64,000 bases of DNA. Origin: an uncultured Bryobacterales bacterium. Its GTDB lineage: Bacteria > Acidobacteriota > Terriglobia > Bryobacterales > Bryobacteraceae. The position numbers and the translations under genes were made by a program. This document shows positions 35,327-45,040 of the stretch, in pieces. How positions within the stretch are numbered: position 1 is the first letter of the stretch; the number at the start of each line of letters is the position of its first letter. Location of the stretch: assembly GCA_937959285.1 (NCBI GenBank), contig CALGAR010000080.1, positions 1-64,000 on the forward strand, given 5' to 3'. The notes below the pieces were generated by a model that did no database searches, was not told the DNA's origin, and saw only the letters and a list, made by a program, of their open reading frames with translations.

Positions 35327-37051
35327 CTAACGACTTTCCCCTTGGCCCTTCAAGTGAATGGCTTCTTCGATTGTCATTGTGGCTGCCGCCGCCTGCCGCT
35401 GATAATCTTCGAGGCGTGTCCGCTCTTCATCATCGGCGACAGCCCGGATGCTCAGCCCAATCTTCTTTTCCGCTTCGTTCATCTTGATGATTTTGAAGTC
35501 GAATTCCTCGCCGATGGGGAGCGGCGGCTCTTCCCGTTTCCGGTCCTGGCTGCCGGGGATTTCCGAGTTGTGGCAAAGCCCTTCGACACCAGGAGCGATC
35601 TCCACAAAGACTCCGAAGTTCGCCGCCCGGCAGACCCGTCCGCGTACCGTGTCGCCCACCTGGTGGGAACGGAAGAAGGTCTCCCAGGCGTCTGGCTGAA
35701 GCTGCTTGACGCCGAGCGAAAGCCGGCGGTTCGGCGCGTCAATATTCAGTATGACCGCCTGCACGACTTGGCCCTTCTTCAGCAGTTCTGACGGGTGCTT
35801 CACCCGCTTTGTCCAGGACAGGTCCGAGATATGGACCAGTCCATCAATTCCTTCCTCAATCTCGACGAAGGCGCCAAAATCCGTCAGTTTCCGGACACGG
35901 CCTTCAACGACGCTTCCGATGCTGTAGCGATCCGCGACAGTTGTCCATGGATCGGCCTCAAGCTGCTTGATCCCAAGCGAGATGCGCCGTTCCTTCGGCT
36001 TTACGTCGAGCACGACGGCTTCCACCTGGTCGCCAGGCTTCACCACCTTTGAGGGATGCTTCATGCGGCGGGACCAAGTCATCTCCGAGATGTGAATGAG
36101 CCCTTCCACACCGCTTTCCAGTTCTACAAAAGCTCCGTAGTCCGTCACGCTAACGACGCGGCCGATGACACGCGACTCCAGCGGATAGCGCTCCTGAACC
36201 GACTCCCAGGGATCCGGCGCAAGCTGCTTCATTCCGAGCGAGATGCGTTCGCGCTCTTTGTCGAACTTGAGCACCTTCACCGTGATCTCATCGCCGACGT
36301 TGACGACTTCGGATGGGTGGCTGACGCGGCCGTAGCTCATGTCGCTGACATGGAGGAGGCCGTCAATGCCGCCAAGGTCGACAAACGCTCCGTAGTCGGT
36401 GAGATTCTTTACGACGCCCGTAACGACCGCTCCCTCGGAGAGCATCTCGAGGGCCTGAGCCTTGCGGGCATTGACTTCTTCCTCAACGGCCGTCTTCCGC
36501 GAGACAACAACATTGCCTCTGCGCCGGTTCAGCTTGAGGATTTTTACCGGAATATCCTGACCGACGAACGAGTCGAGGTTGTGTACAGGACGGACATCGA
36601 CTTGTGTGCCAGGCATAAACGCCTGCACACCGACGTCGACCGCCAATCCACCTTTAATTCGGCCGGTCACCCGCCCGAGCACCATCAACCCTTCCCGGTG
36701 AGCCTTCTCTAACGTCTCCCAGACGCGGATCCTCGCCGCTTTCTCGTGGGAAAGGAGGATGTAGCCTTCCGGCTCGGGAGCCGAGCGATCCACCATGACG
36801 TCGATCACGTCACCACGCTGGACGTGAACTTTGCCGTCAGGTTGAATGAACTGTTCGATCGGCACAAGACCTTCGGACTTGTACCCGAAATCGACGATGA
36901 CTTCTTTCTCGGTAACTTTGAGGACGTGGCCCTGTAGAATCTCGCCTTCGGCGGGTGGCGAGAAATGGCTGTAGTCGTCAATCAGTTGTTCGTATTCGTG
37001 ATCGTCTGGCGCCGGAATATCCGGGATCCGATCCTCGCTGTTGCTGGCCAT
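35327..37051 (-). CDS. rpsA: 30S ribosomal protein S1
   Basis: 574 residues from ATG at 37051 with GGAG 8 bases upstream; the frame reaches 37069 but that start has no support. Six S1 RNA-binding repeats can be counted, including LTDYGAFVDLGGIDGLLHVSDMSY-type repeats around residues 200, 290, 370 and 460, and an N-terminal EGEILQGHVLKVTEKEVIVDFG. Binds mRNA on the small subunit and assists initiation; relevant to the leaderless and weak-SD genes in this window. Upstream of HU/IHF and HIT in one operon. Confidence 0.97.
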   Translation of the reverse strand: MASNSEDRIPDIPAPDDHEYEQLIDDYSHFSPPAEGEILQGHVLKVTEKEVIVDFGYKSEGLVPIEQFIQPDGKVHVQRGDVIDVMVDRSAPEPEGYILLSHEKAARIRVWETLEKAHREGLMVLGRVTGRIKGGLAVDVGVQAFMPGTQVDVRPVHNLDSFVGQDIPVKILKLNRRRGNVVVSRKTAVEEEVNARKAQALEMLSEGAVVTGVVKNLTDYGAFVDLGGIDGLLHVSDMSYGRVSHPSEVVNVGDEITVKVLKFDKERERISLGMKQLAPDPWESVQERYPLESRVIGRVVSVTDYGAFVELESGVEGLIHISEMTWSRRMKHPSKVVKPGDQVEAVVLDVKPKERRISLGIKQLEADPWTTVADRYSIGSVVEGRVRKLTDFGAFVEIEEGIDGLVHISDLSWTKRVKHPSELLKKGQVVQAVILNIDAPNRRLSLGVKQLQPDAWETFFRSHQVGDTVRGRVCRAANFGVFVEIAPGVEGLCHNSEIPGSQDRKREEPPLPIGEEFDFKIIKMNEAEKKIGLSIRAVADDEERTRLEDYQRQAAAATMTIEEAIHLKGQGESR

Positions 37052-37579
37052 GCCAAGTCTCCGAGTCACCTACTCAACGGTCAACGGGCGCGAGAGCCTA
37101 AGAACGAGAGGCGTTGCAAGGACTGCGAAACTGCGACCAGACGGGGCATCCGGTACGCAGAGGATCTCACTACCCGCCGCCCTTCATCCTAGCGTACCCT
37201 ATTTCATTGCCACCTGACACCGACAAACCGTTGAAAGAACAATACTTCAGAACTATAGCGGACCTCATCATCGATGTCAACCGCGCCTTTTTGATGCTTC
37301 CGGCGTTGCTCATCGCTCCAGTTCCCGTCTCAGCAGCCCTCAACCTGTGTCATCCCGGCCGGGTGTTTCCATCGCGCAAATCCGCGAGCGGACGGGATTC
37401 ACGGTGCCACCGGCTCCATTGGCCGCGGAACAGATCGATTGACGCGATCCGTCTCCGCTCATCGCTTAAGATTCCAATCGCGGGCTTGTCGGTGGCCCTT
37501 CGATCAATTTTTACAAGTGACACAGAGCGAGCTCCGGCTCCGCTCTTTCTCTTAATCCTTGGGCGTCCCATTCCCTTAC
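37052..37579. other. 528-base intergenic region with no recognised feature
   Basis: Lies between the GT2 gene and rpsA, both transcribed leftward. It should contain the rpsA promoter, but I see no clear -35/-10 pair. A plus-strand open frame across it has skewed, repetitive Arg/Pro/Ser composition and overlaps the GT2 antisense, so it is not a gene. Confidence 0.5.
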
Positions 37580-38725
37580 TTATACCCGGCGCCCTTTCCA
37601 TTGAAGCGGCCGGCCGATCGAAGTGGTCAACAGGTTGGAGAGCGCGATCAACTGGAAGACGTAGATGGCTGCAGGCGCTAGCAGAGCGCGGCCCAGTCCG
37701 CCGTACCACGGCCGAAGCCCGAGGACCGGCAAAGCGGCGAACAGTGCGGCCGGCGCCCAAAGCCCGTCGGCCAGCAGCCATAGCAGCCCGGGCAGCCACA
37801 TTGTTAGCAGAATCGAGCTCAGCATCACCTTGAAGCCTGTCCTTGGGCTGACCAGGAGGAAGCGGAGCGACTTCCTCTCGAAGCCCCTCCAGATTGCCTT
37901 GAGGCCGTCATACATGTGAACCCTGCCGAGATGCTCTGCGCGCAGGGCGCAAAGACGCATTCGATGCCGTCTGGCGATCCGGGCCAGCGCGATGTCTTCT
38001 ACGGCGAACTCGAGCACCGCCGAGTGGCCGCCCACGAACTCATAACTGCTGCGGCGGAAGAGGAGGCACTGTCCGTTCGCCAGCGCCTCAGCCGCTCTTG
38101 TTTCATCTGTGCTCTCCGGCTTAATCCCGCAGAAGTACAACGCGTAGGCATACGGGATCAGCATTCTCTCCGCAAGGCTGCGGCACTCCTGCCTCAGGAA
38201 AACGCTTGCCATCTGGAGATGGTTCCTCTCGGCGAACTCGACAAGTGAAGGAGCGAATTGCGGGTCATACCATGTATCGGCATCGACGAACAGGAGCCAC
38301 TTCGTAGTAGCCTCGCGTGCGCCCGCCCAGCAAGCATTGGGCTTCCCCTGTACGTTTTTCTTGAGCGGGGGAGCGCTGACTACGGTAGCTCCCGCTTCCC
38401 TTGCCACCTTCGCTGTTGCATCCGAGGAATCATCGTCGACGACGATGACTCTAAGATTCGGAAAACTCGCGATACATCGCGAGATGTTATGTTCTTCGTT
38501 CCGGGCGGGAATGATCACGGTCAGATCAGGCGGCGCCGCCGTCGCTGACGCCCGGAGCTCCGGGAGGCTCATATAGCTTCTGCGCGACTTCCGCAACACG
38601 GTCAGCAGCAGCACGGCGAGGACCAGCGCCGCGAGCAAGCTTGCAGGCGGCTCGGTCCAGTGATCGCGGAAAAACTCGACAGCGTAAAGATCCCAATACT
38701 CGGATAGCTCGGCGAGCCAGCTCAA
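37580..38725 (-). CDS. Membrane-associated GT2 glycosyltransferase
   Basis: 381 residues. N-terminal membrane helix (about 27-46, ASLLAALVLAVLLLTVL), GT2 domain with LTVIIPARNEEHNISRCI, VIVVDDDSSD, LLFVDADTWY (DxD) and FAVEDIALARIARR (the ED pair of processive-like enzymes). Two or three C-terminal helices (about 310-365). Resembles carotenoid glucosyltransferase CruC-like and other envelope GT2 proteins; substrate unknown. No neighbour in the same operon. Confidence 0.85.
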   Translation of the reverse strand: MSWLAELSEYWDLYAVEFFRDHWTEPPASLLAALVLAVLLLTVLRKSRRSYMSLPELRASATAAPPDLTVIIPARNEEHNISRCIASFPNLRVIVVDDDSSDATAKVAREAGATVVSAPPLKKNVQGKPNACWAGAREATTKWLLFVDADTWYDPQFAPSLVEFAERNHLQMASVFLRQECRSLAERMLIPYAYALYFCGIKPESTDETRAAEALANGQCLLFRRSSYEFVGGHSAVLEFAVEDIALARIARRHRMRLCALRAEHLGRVHMYDGLKAIWRGFERKSLRFLLVSPRTGFKVMLSSILLTMWLPGLLWLLADGLWAPAALFAALPVLGLRPWYGGLGRALLAPAAIYVFQLIALSNLLTTSIGRPLQWKGRRV

Positions 38726-38902
38726 AGGATTCTCCGGATTGCCGGTCCAATATTTCAGTCCAACGACCAGGCCCAGCTTGAACTCATAGTAACGCGAGGC
38801 TACCTGCCTGGCAGTCGGCGACTTGAAGCATCTTTCGGTGGGAGCTGGAAGGGGTCTGAAGGTGGCGGGGGCTAATGCCTAGCCCCCTCTGCATGGCTAA
38901 GG

Positions 38903-39367
38903 TTAGAAAACGGGATGTGCTGCCGTGGCATTGGTGGTGGGGCTCTCCGCTAGCGATTGGCTGAGCCATTGACGCCGCGCCATACTGACTACCCGCATCA
39001 CCTCTACGGTTTCAAAGGGCTTTTGAAGAACATCATATCCGCCGAGGTTCAGGACCTCGGCCCACAGGAGTTCGTCGGCGTGCCGGGACATCACGATCAA
39101 CAGAGGCGGATTATCAATAGACGATAATGAGTTCAAAACGTTTTTCCAATTTCCATCCGGCAAGTCGCGCTCGCATAGTACAATCGATGCCGACCTCAAC
39201 AACCGGTCGGAAGCGGAAAACTCTCGGCAAGCCACCACCCTCCAGTCCCGGTGATGAAAGATTCGGCGCAGATCGGCCGCGTCCTCATTGTCAGGGCTGA
39301 GCACCAGGAGTGTAATATCTTCCCCGGGGCGTACCGCGTCCGGTAGATTTTTCTCTCCAAGCGGCAT
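38903..39367 (-). CDS. Stand-alone receiver-domain protein with Asp-to-Glu at the phosphorylation site
   Basis: 154 residues with a strong AGGAGGAGG ribosome site. Receiver-like pattern: LLVLSPDNEDAADLRRIF, IVLCERDLPDG, LIVMSRHAD (Ser94), GGYDVLQKPFE (Lys116). The residue aligned with the phosphoacceptor Asp is Glu66, which often mimics the phosphorylated state. No output domain. It could be a constitutively active or phosphorylation-independent signalling protein. Partner unknown. Confidence 0.8.
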   Translation of the reverse strand: MPLGEKNLPDAVRPGEDITLLVLSPDNEDAADLRRIFHHRDWRVVACREFSASDRLLRSASIVLCERDLPDGNWKNVLNSLSSIDNPPLLIVMSRHADELLWAEVLNLGGYDVLQKPFETVEVMRVVSMARRQWLSQSLAESPTTNATAAHPVF

Positions 39368-39811
39368 CCTTACCTCCTCCTAACGTTACAAGTCTTCTGT
39401 TTTCCGTATCCGCAAAGACGTATAGAGAACTGCCACGAACAGGGTGCAGGTCGCATGCCACCATCACAAGGAATTCCACCTATCCCGACCGGCGATTGGG
39501 AGTCCGCTATGCACGTTTTGAAGGATCGGCATTGAACAGTAGATGCAAGCGGAACGGCATTCATTGCCTTTCTTTTCGTCCTACGAATCCCAAAGGAGCG
39601 TATCCGGCATGTACAACGTGCGTCTGATTGCGCCAGGCTCCGGCTCGCAGGCGCAGTACCCCGGAATGCGGTCGTGATCGCAGCGAAGCATGGCAAGACT
39701 GGGCGCGTTGTCCACTTTGGCGGCGCAGGTAAACTTGACAGACCCGGACGGGACACGTAAGGCTTAACTTGGGTCACGTTGTCTGCGCCCGGGTTTAAAT
39801 TTCAGTCCAGT
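39368..39811. other. 444-base divergent intergenic region
   Basis: Between the receiver protein (leftward) and the Crp/Fnr gene (rightward). TTGACA at 39735-39740 is a perfect -35 box; TAAGGC follows 17 bases later, a poor -10. Open frames inside have no family features. Otherwise nothing seen. Confidence 0.45.
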
Positions 39812-40492
39812 ATGTCTGCCGAACATTCCGACCTCCTGAGGAAGATCCCGCTGTTTCAAACTCTCGGTCAGCAGGAGATCGACGCTCTGTGGGGGTGCGT
39901 TGTTGAAAGAAAGTACGCGCCCGGCGAAATGCTGTTTTTCGAAGGTCACAGCTGTGAAGGAATGTTCATCATCGCCCGCGGACACGTCAAGATCTTTAAG
40001 ACCTCAGCCTCAGGCATAGAGATGTTGATCGCGGTCGAGTCTGCTCCGTCGGCGGTTGGCGAGCTTGCGATGTTCGACGGCGGAACGTACCCCGCTTCCG
40101 TGAAAGCGGTCGATGAAGTCGACGCGCTTTTCATCGACAAACAAGGTTTCTTCGAAGTGTGCCGGCATTACCCGGATGTTGCGCTCAAGATGCTCGCCAT
40201 CGTCGGACGCCGGCTACGCCAGCTCGTTTCGACACTGGAGAGCGTCACATTCGGGAGCATTCGCCAGCGCCTGGCGCGCTTTCTTCTCGAAGCGGGAGAG
40301 CAGGCTGACGGCGGCGCCTTTCCGTTGCCCATGACCCACCAGGAGCTCGCGTTAAGGCTGGGGACGGTACGAGAAGTGGTTTCCCGCAATCTGAGCAGGT
40401 TTCAGGCAGAGGGCTTCATCCGGCTCGAGGATACGAACGTGGAGATTCGGGACCCGGAGGGATTGCGGCGGGAAGCAGAGACCGAGATGTGA
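39812..40492 (+). CDS. Crp/Fnr family transcriptional regulator
   Basis: 226 residues from ATG at 39812; a TTG start at 39779 would add 11 residues. A cyclic-nucleotide-binding-like beta-roll (about 10-125, EMLFFEGHSCEGMFIIARGHVKIF, GELAMFDGGTYPASVKA), a dimerisation helix, and an HTH (MTHQELALRLGTVREVVSRNLSRFQAEG). No Fnr-type Cys cluster, so it is probably not an oxygen-sensing Fe-S protein. Binding of cAMP cannot be judged. Convergent with the permease gene. Confidence 0.93.
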   Translation: MSAEHSDLLRKIPLFQTLGQQEIDALWGCVVERKYAPGEMLFFEGHSCEGMFIIARGHVKIFKTSASGIEMLIAVESAPSAVGELAMFDGGTYPASVKAVDEVDALFIDKQGFFEVCRHYPDVALKMLAIVGRRLRQLVSTLESVTFGSIRQRLARFLLEAGEQADGGAFPLPMTHQELALRLGTVREVVSRNLSRFQAEGFIRLEDTNVEIRDPEGLRREAETEM

Positions 40493-40506
40493 AATTTGTC
40501 TTCCGC

Positions 40507-42015
40507 CTATTGTCGGAAGCCGGCTCCGTGGTTGGCGGTGTTCCGCCTGCTGAAAAGAAAATAGACGGCAAGGCCAATGCCGATCCAAACGAAGAACCGG
40601 AGCCATGTGGCTACCGGCAAACCCAGCATCAGAATCAGACAGCACGCGACGGACAGCATCGGCACCCAGGGAGAGAAAGGAACCCGAAAACCGCGAGGGC
40701 GGTCCGGCTCTTTGTGTCGCATAACGATCACACCGGCCGATACCAGAGCAAACGCGAATAGAGTGCCGATGTTCGAAAGCTCGGCGAAGGCGCCGATGTC
40801 CCAGATCCCGGCCGGGATCCCTACCGCAAGCCCGGCGACCCAGGTGCTTACATGCGGAGTCTTATGGACCGGATGGATGCGCGAGAATGCCTGTGGAAGC
40901 AGGCGGTCGCGCGACATCGCAAACCAGATGCGCGCCTGTCCGTACTGAAAGACCAGCAGCGACGACAGCATGCCGCCAAGAGCGCCGATTGTGACACAGC
41001 GCCGCAGATTGTCGTATCCGATCGCTTTCAGCGCGTTCGCAACCGGCGCATCGTTTGCCAGCGTCCTGTAGTCGACGATGCCCGTCAGCACCAGGCAAAC
41101 GGACACGTAGAGAAGAGTGCAGGCGATTAAGGCTCCAACGATGCCAATCGGCAGATCGCGGGAAGGGTTCCTGCATTCCTCGGCCGCCGTGGAGACGGAG
41201 TCAAAGCCGATATAGGTAAAAAAAACGATCGCGGCCCCCGAAAGAATCCCGGAGAAACCGTTGGGCGCAAATGGCTGCCAGTGCGCAGGGTCGACCGCTT
41301 TGGACGCTCCGATGATAAACATCAGGATCGCCACCACTTTGACGACGACCATGAAGTTGTTCGCGCCGGCTCCTTCCTTGACGCCTCTCACCAGCAGCCA
41401 TGAAAGGATGAGGAGGATGATCAAGGCGGGCAGATTGAACCAGCTTCCGGTAAACTCGCCGTTCACGATCATCGGGGCGGAAAGCTCTTTCGGCAGGTGG
41501 AAGCCGAAGAGTCCGTCGAGCATGTCGTTGAAGTAGGCCGAGAAGCCTGCGGCCACCGCCATATTTGAAACCGCATACTCGAGGATGAGATTCCAGCCGA
41601 TAATCCAGGCGAAGATTTCTCCCAGCGTCGCGTATGCGTAGGTGTAGGCGCTTCCCGCGACGGGGATCATCGAGGAGAGCTCCGCATAGCAGAGCGCCGC
41701 GAAACCGCAGGCTACTGCGACCAGGAGAAAGGAAACGGCGATAGCAGGTCCCGCTCCTGGTCGGCCTGCCGCGGCGATTTCACCGAAGCCTGCCAGGAGC
41801 CAATCGAGAAGAGGGGCGTGGAGAACTGACGGAAACGATAGGACCGTGCCAGCGGCCGCCGTTCCCGTCAACGTGAAAATCCCGGAGCCGATCACGGCGC
41901 CCACGCCAAGCGCAATCAGACTCCACGGCCCAAGGGTCCTGGCCAGACGCTTGCCAGGCTCTTCCGATTCCTTGACAAGGGCGTCGATGCTCTTGGTGCG
42001 AAAGAGCTGCTTCAT
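40507..42015 (-). CDS. APC-family amino acid permease
   Basis: 502 residues with about 12 membrane segments. The APC signature GPWSLIALGVGAVIGSGIFTLTG (first helix) and AELSSMIPVAGSAYTYAYATLGE are typical of the CAT/YfnA-like branch of the amino-acid/polyamine transporter superfamily. Probably proton-coupled uptake of cationic or other amino acids; substrate not predictable. Convergent with the Crp/Fnr gene, 14 bases apart. Confidence 0.93.
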   Translation of the reverse strand: MKQLFRTKSIDALVKESEEPGKRLARTLGPWSLIALGVGAVIGSGIFTLTGTAAAGTVLSFPSVLHAPLLDWLLAGFGEIAAAGRPGAGPAIAVSFLLVAVACGFAALCYAELSSMIPVAGSAYTYAYATLGEIFAWIIGWNLILEYAVSNMAVAAGFSAYFNDMLDGLFGFHLPKELSAPMIVNGEFTGSWFNLPALIILLILSWLLVRGVKEGAGANNFMVVVKVVAILMFIIGASKAVDPAHWQPFAPNGFSGILSGAAIVFFTYIGFDSVSTAAEECRNPSRDLPIGIVGALIACTLLYVSVCLVLTGIVDYRTLANDAPVANALKAIGYDNLRRCVTIGALGGMLSSLLVFQYGQARIWFAMSRDRLLPQAFSRIHPVHKTPHVSTWVAGLAVGIPAGIWDIGAFAELSNIGTLFAFALVSAGVIVMRHKEPDRPRGFRVPFSPWVPMLSVACCLILMLGLPVATWLRFFVWIGIGLAVYFLFSRRNTANHGAGFRQ

Positions 42016-42084
42016 TCAGGTACCCTGTGGGCTTGGGATCGGCCTTATGGCTCACAGCCTCGGAAAGGCTGTATTCAAAAGGGG

Positions 42085-42243
42085 CTATCGCTTCCGCTGG
42101 CCCTTGGCCATCTGCTGGACCTTGCGCTTGTGCGATCCGCGGGCGACGCCGGCAGGGCGAGGCGCCTTGGGAGCGGCCTTCTTGCGGGCCTCCCGCTTCA
42201 GTCTCTTCCGTTCAGCTCGATCGGTAATGTGTTTCGTGTTCAT
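42085..42243 (-). CDS. 52-residue basic protein coupled to the pcrA stop codon
   Basis: ATG at 42243 overlaps the pcrA stop (TGA at 42242-42240) in an ATGA arrangement; stop TAG at 42085-42087. The protein begins MNTKHITDRAERKRLKREAR and ends in KGQRKR; over a third of residues are Lys or Arg. Too small for standard ORF thresholds. Composition suggests binding to nucleic acid or a helicase or ribosome partner, but no family is recognised. Coupling to pcrA is the best functional hint. Confidence 0.6.
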   Translation of the reverse strand: MNTKHITDRAERKRLKREARKKAAPKAPRPAGVARGSHKRKVQQMAKGQRKR

Positions 42244-44675
42244 CTATCTACCTTGATTCCTGCATACTTTGCAATCAGCTTCTTCAGCCCGTATCCCGGG
42301 AAGCTCACCGTCAGCTTCGCTTCCTCGCCGTCCCCTTCCTGTCGAAGGACCGTGCCACGACCATACTTCGGGTGCTGTACAATCCAACCCGATTTTGGCG
42401 GCGCTGCCGGTTTTCGCTGTCCAGCCGGAGCAGGCGTTGTTGCCGGCTTCGGCGATCCATGGCCTTCCGGGCGTGCCGCGGACGGATATGCACCGAAACC
42501 GGACGCCTGGGATACCGGCGGCGACGATGTTCCATACTGGGCCGGTCCTTGCTTCACAGGATAATTGGCGCCCTGAGGAGGCCTCGGCAGGTTGATGGAT
42601 CGTCCCCGCTCGGCGAAGAATTGCTGAATGTTCTCTAACGAATTATACGTCTTGCCGGTATAGGTGTTGCGCCGGACGACTTCGCGCACTTCCTCGCGCT
42701 CGAGGAAGAGGTCCACTCCCATGGGCTCTATGTCTTCCCGAAGGTTTTGCGTCAGTTCTTTGGGAATCTCGCTGAGAAATCGCGAGGGAATCGTCTTTTC
42801 CTGCTGCCCTCCGCCAAAGCGGCGCCGGTAGCGTGCCCAGGTAAGGTAGAGCTGCTTCTCGGCGCGAGTCATTCCAACATAGCAGAGGCGGCGTTCCTCT
42901 TCGAGCTGATCCGGCGAATTCACCGATCTCGAGTGCGGAAACAGCCCCTCTTCCATGCCGGCAAGGAAGACTACGGGGAATTCCAATCCCTTGGCGTTAT
43001 GAATCGTTAGCAGCAGGACCGGGGCGCGTTCGTCGACAGTGTCAGCATCCGCCACCAGTGCTGCGTGGTCGAGGAAGTCCGCTACGGATTCGCCGCGCTC
43101 CGCGGCTTCCGCTGCGGCATTCACCAATTCTTCGAGGTTTGCAAGACGCGATTCGCCTTCCGGGCTGGTGTCGGATTCGAGCATCTTCCGATAACCAGTC
43201 CGTTCGATCAGCTCACGCAGGAGTTCGTCAACCCTTGTATCGGAGACTTTCGCGGCCAGCTCCGTAATCAGCCGGCGGAACGACTCAAACGCCGCTTCCG
43301 CCCGCGTCGGGAACACCTTCTGCTCGAGCATCTGCCCGATGGCGGCCCAGATGCTCACGTCATGTTCGAGCGCATACCGCTCCACCTGTTCCATCGAGCT
43401 TTTGCCGATGCCTCGGGCAGGCGTGTTGATGATCCGCATCAAGCTGATCGAATCATCCGGGCTGATGAGAACTCTCAGGTAGGCCAGCAGATCGCGGATC
43501 TCGGCTCGCTGGTAGAAGCTGAAGCCGCCGACAACCAGATAGCGCCGGTTGTAACGCCGCAACGCCTCTTCAATCGGCCGGGACTGAGAGTTGGTGCGAT
43601 ACAAAACCGCCACGCGCTCATTCGGATTCTTCGACAGGATGCGATCGATGGTGTCGGCGATAAAGAGCGCCTCGTTTTCTCCGTCGATCCCTTCGTAGAG
43701 ACGGATGGGGTCTCCTGCGCCCGCCTCCGTCCAGAGCCACTTCCCTTTGCGGGTCTTATTGTTTGCCACGACGGCACTGGCCGCTTCCAGAATGTTTTTC
43801 GTCGAGCGGTAGTTCCGCTCCAGGCGGATCACGGTGGTGTCAGGATAGTCGCGCTCGAAATCGAGGATATTTCGGATATCCGCTCCGCGCCACCCGTAGA
43901 TCGACTGGTCTTCGTCGCCCACCACGCATACGTTGCGGTGTCCCTGCGACAACAGGCGCACCAGCTCATACTGGCTGCGATTCGTGTCCTGATACTCATC
44001 GATCATCAGGAACGAGAACCGCTCGTTGTACATCCGGCGGGTCGCCTCGGCATGGCGAAGGAGCCGGACTGTTTCCAGCAGGAGGTCGTCGAAATCGAGC
44101 GCGTTGGCCTTCCGCAAAGCGGCCTCATACTGCTCGTACAGCACCGCCAGGCGCGATGTCTTCGGGTCCTTGGCCCCGCGGAGCACATCTTCCGGAGTCT
44201 GCTGGTGGCTCTTGGCATGGCTGATCCGCGATAGGACGGCCCGGTACTGCATGAATGATTTTTCATCCAGTCCCGCATGCCGGAAGAGGGACTTGATGAG
44301 GGATAGCTGGTTGTCGTCGTCGTAAATGGTGAAGTTGCGCGTAAATCCCGGCCTGAGTTCGGCCAGCGGATCCCCGTCTTTGCGGAGCAGCTTCACGCAG
44401 AGTGAGTGGAAGGTAGAGACGACGGGTCCCGGACCCCAGTACCGCCCGCTAAGCAGTTGCGTGACGCGCTGCCGCATTTCGTCGGCGGCTTTGTTCGTAA
44501 ATGTAACCGCGAGGATAGAGGATCCGGGAACGTTGTGAGCAGCAATTAAGTGGCTGATTCGATGAGTGATAACTCTCGTCTTGCCGCTTCCAGCCCCGGC
44601 AAGTATGAGCAGCGGACCCTCTACGTGGGCCACGGCTTGCCGCTGTTCCGGGTTGAGTCCTTCAAGAAAATCCAT
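42240..44675 (-). CDS. pcrA: UvrD/PcrA-type ATP-dependent DNA helicase
   Basis: 811 residues from ATG at 44675 (MDFLEGLNPEQRQAV); the frame extends to 44726 without support. Superfamily I motifs: Q-motif LNPEQRQAV, Walker A LAGAGSGKTRVI, TFTNKAADEMRQR, Walker B MIDEYQDTN, GDEDQSIYGWRGA, motif IV YRSTKNI, TIHNAKGLEFPVVFLAG, VGMTRAEKQLYLTWA. C-terminal 90 residues carry a Pro/Ala-rich linker and a Tudor-like GWIVQHPKYGRGTVLRQEG that can bind RNA polymerase in PcrA. Roles in repair and in displacing stalled RNA polymerase. Confidence 0.96.
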   Translation of the reverse strand: MDFLEGLNPEQRQAVAHVEGPLLILAGAGSGKTRVITHRISHLIAAHNVPGSSILAVTFTNKAADEMRQRVTQLLSGRYWGPGPVVSTFHSLCVKLLRKDGDPLAELRPGFTRNFTIYDDDNQLSLIKSLFRHAGLDEKSFMQYRAVLSRISHAKSHQQTPEDVLRGAKDPKTSRLAVLYEQYEAALRKANALDFDDLLLETVRLLRHAEATRRMYNERFSFLMIDEYQDTNRSQYELVRLLSQGHRNVCVVGDEDQSIYGWRGADIRNILDFERDYPDTTVIRLERNYRSTKNILEAASAVVANNKTRKGKWLWTEAGAGDPIRLYEGIDGENEALFIADTIDRILSKNPNERVAVLYRTNSQSRPIEEALRRYNRRYLVVGGFSFYQRAEIRDLLAYLRVLISPDDSISLMRIINTPARGIGKSSMEQVERYALEHDVSIWAAIGQMLEQKVFPTRAEAAFESFRRLITELAAKVSDTRVDELLRELIERTGYRKMLESDTSPEGESRLANLEELVNAAAEAAERGESVADFLDHAALVADADTVDERAPVLLLTIHNAKGLEFPVVFLAGMEEGLFPHSRSVNSPDQLEEERRLCYVGMTRAEKQLYLTWARYRRRFGGGQQEKTIPSRFLSEIPKELTQNLREDIEPMGVDLFLEREEVREVVRRNTYTGKTYNSLENIQQFFAERGRSINLPRPPQGANYPVKQGPAQYGTSSPPVSQASGFGAYPSAARPEGHGSPKPATTPAPAGQRKPAAPPKSGWIVQHPKYGRGTVLRQEGDGEEAKLTVSFPGYGLKKLIAKYAGIKVDR

Positions 44676-44836
44676 GAGGCGATTGGGACTTCTGTTCAGT
44701 GTATCATGCGGCCTCCGGGCGCCCACGAACGGCGTAAGTAACCGTATTTGAGGGTGATATGTCTTCCGATCTGGGGGTAGAGGCCTGACCCTTTTGCGGG
44801 TTTGAAAGATCTTGGCGGTACTGGTAAATAGGTTGC

Positions 44837-45037
44837 ATGAAATCTAATTGGACCTCCCCCGGCCCGTATCAGAGGACGGTGCGTGCGGTGTTGCGGCACC
44901 TCTACCTGCGGAGATCAACTGTGGATGATCTGATTCGGAGCCTGGAGAGATACCATCGAGCTTCTTCGACTGTCAAAGGTTTGGCGCAGGAGCAGTCGAT
45001 TCAAGCGCTTAGCGGCGCCTGCAAGGGGGGCGATTGA
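44837..45037 (+). CDS. Small basic helical protein, possibly real
   Basis: 66 residues, MKSNWTSPGPYQRTVRAVLR..., with an amphipathic helical stretch HLYLRRSTVDDLIRSLERYH. No Shine-Dalgarno, but TAAATA ends six bases before the ATG, resembling other leaderless genes here. No domain recognised and no operon partner. It ends four bases before the inverted-repeat cluster, which could act as its terminator. Coding status uncertain. Confidence 0.45.
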   Translation: MKSNWTSPGPYQRTVRAVLRHLYLRRSTVDDLIRSLERYHRASSTVKGLAQEQSIQALSGACKGGD

Positions 45038-45040
45038 TAT

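Noticed and set aside
37114..37833. 239-codon plus-strand open frame
   Set aside because: Arg/Pro/Ser-rich without family features and overlaps the GT2 gene on the other strand; typical of an antisense frame in GC-rich DNA.
39370..39777. 135-codon minus-strand open frame
   Set aside because: Composition is random-like with many Cys and Arg; spans the divergent promoter region of the Crp/Fnr gene.
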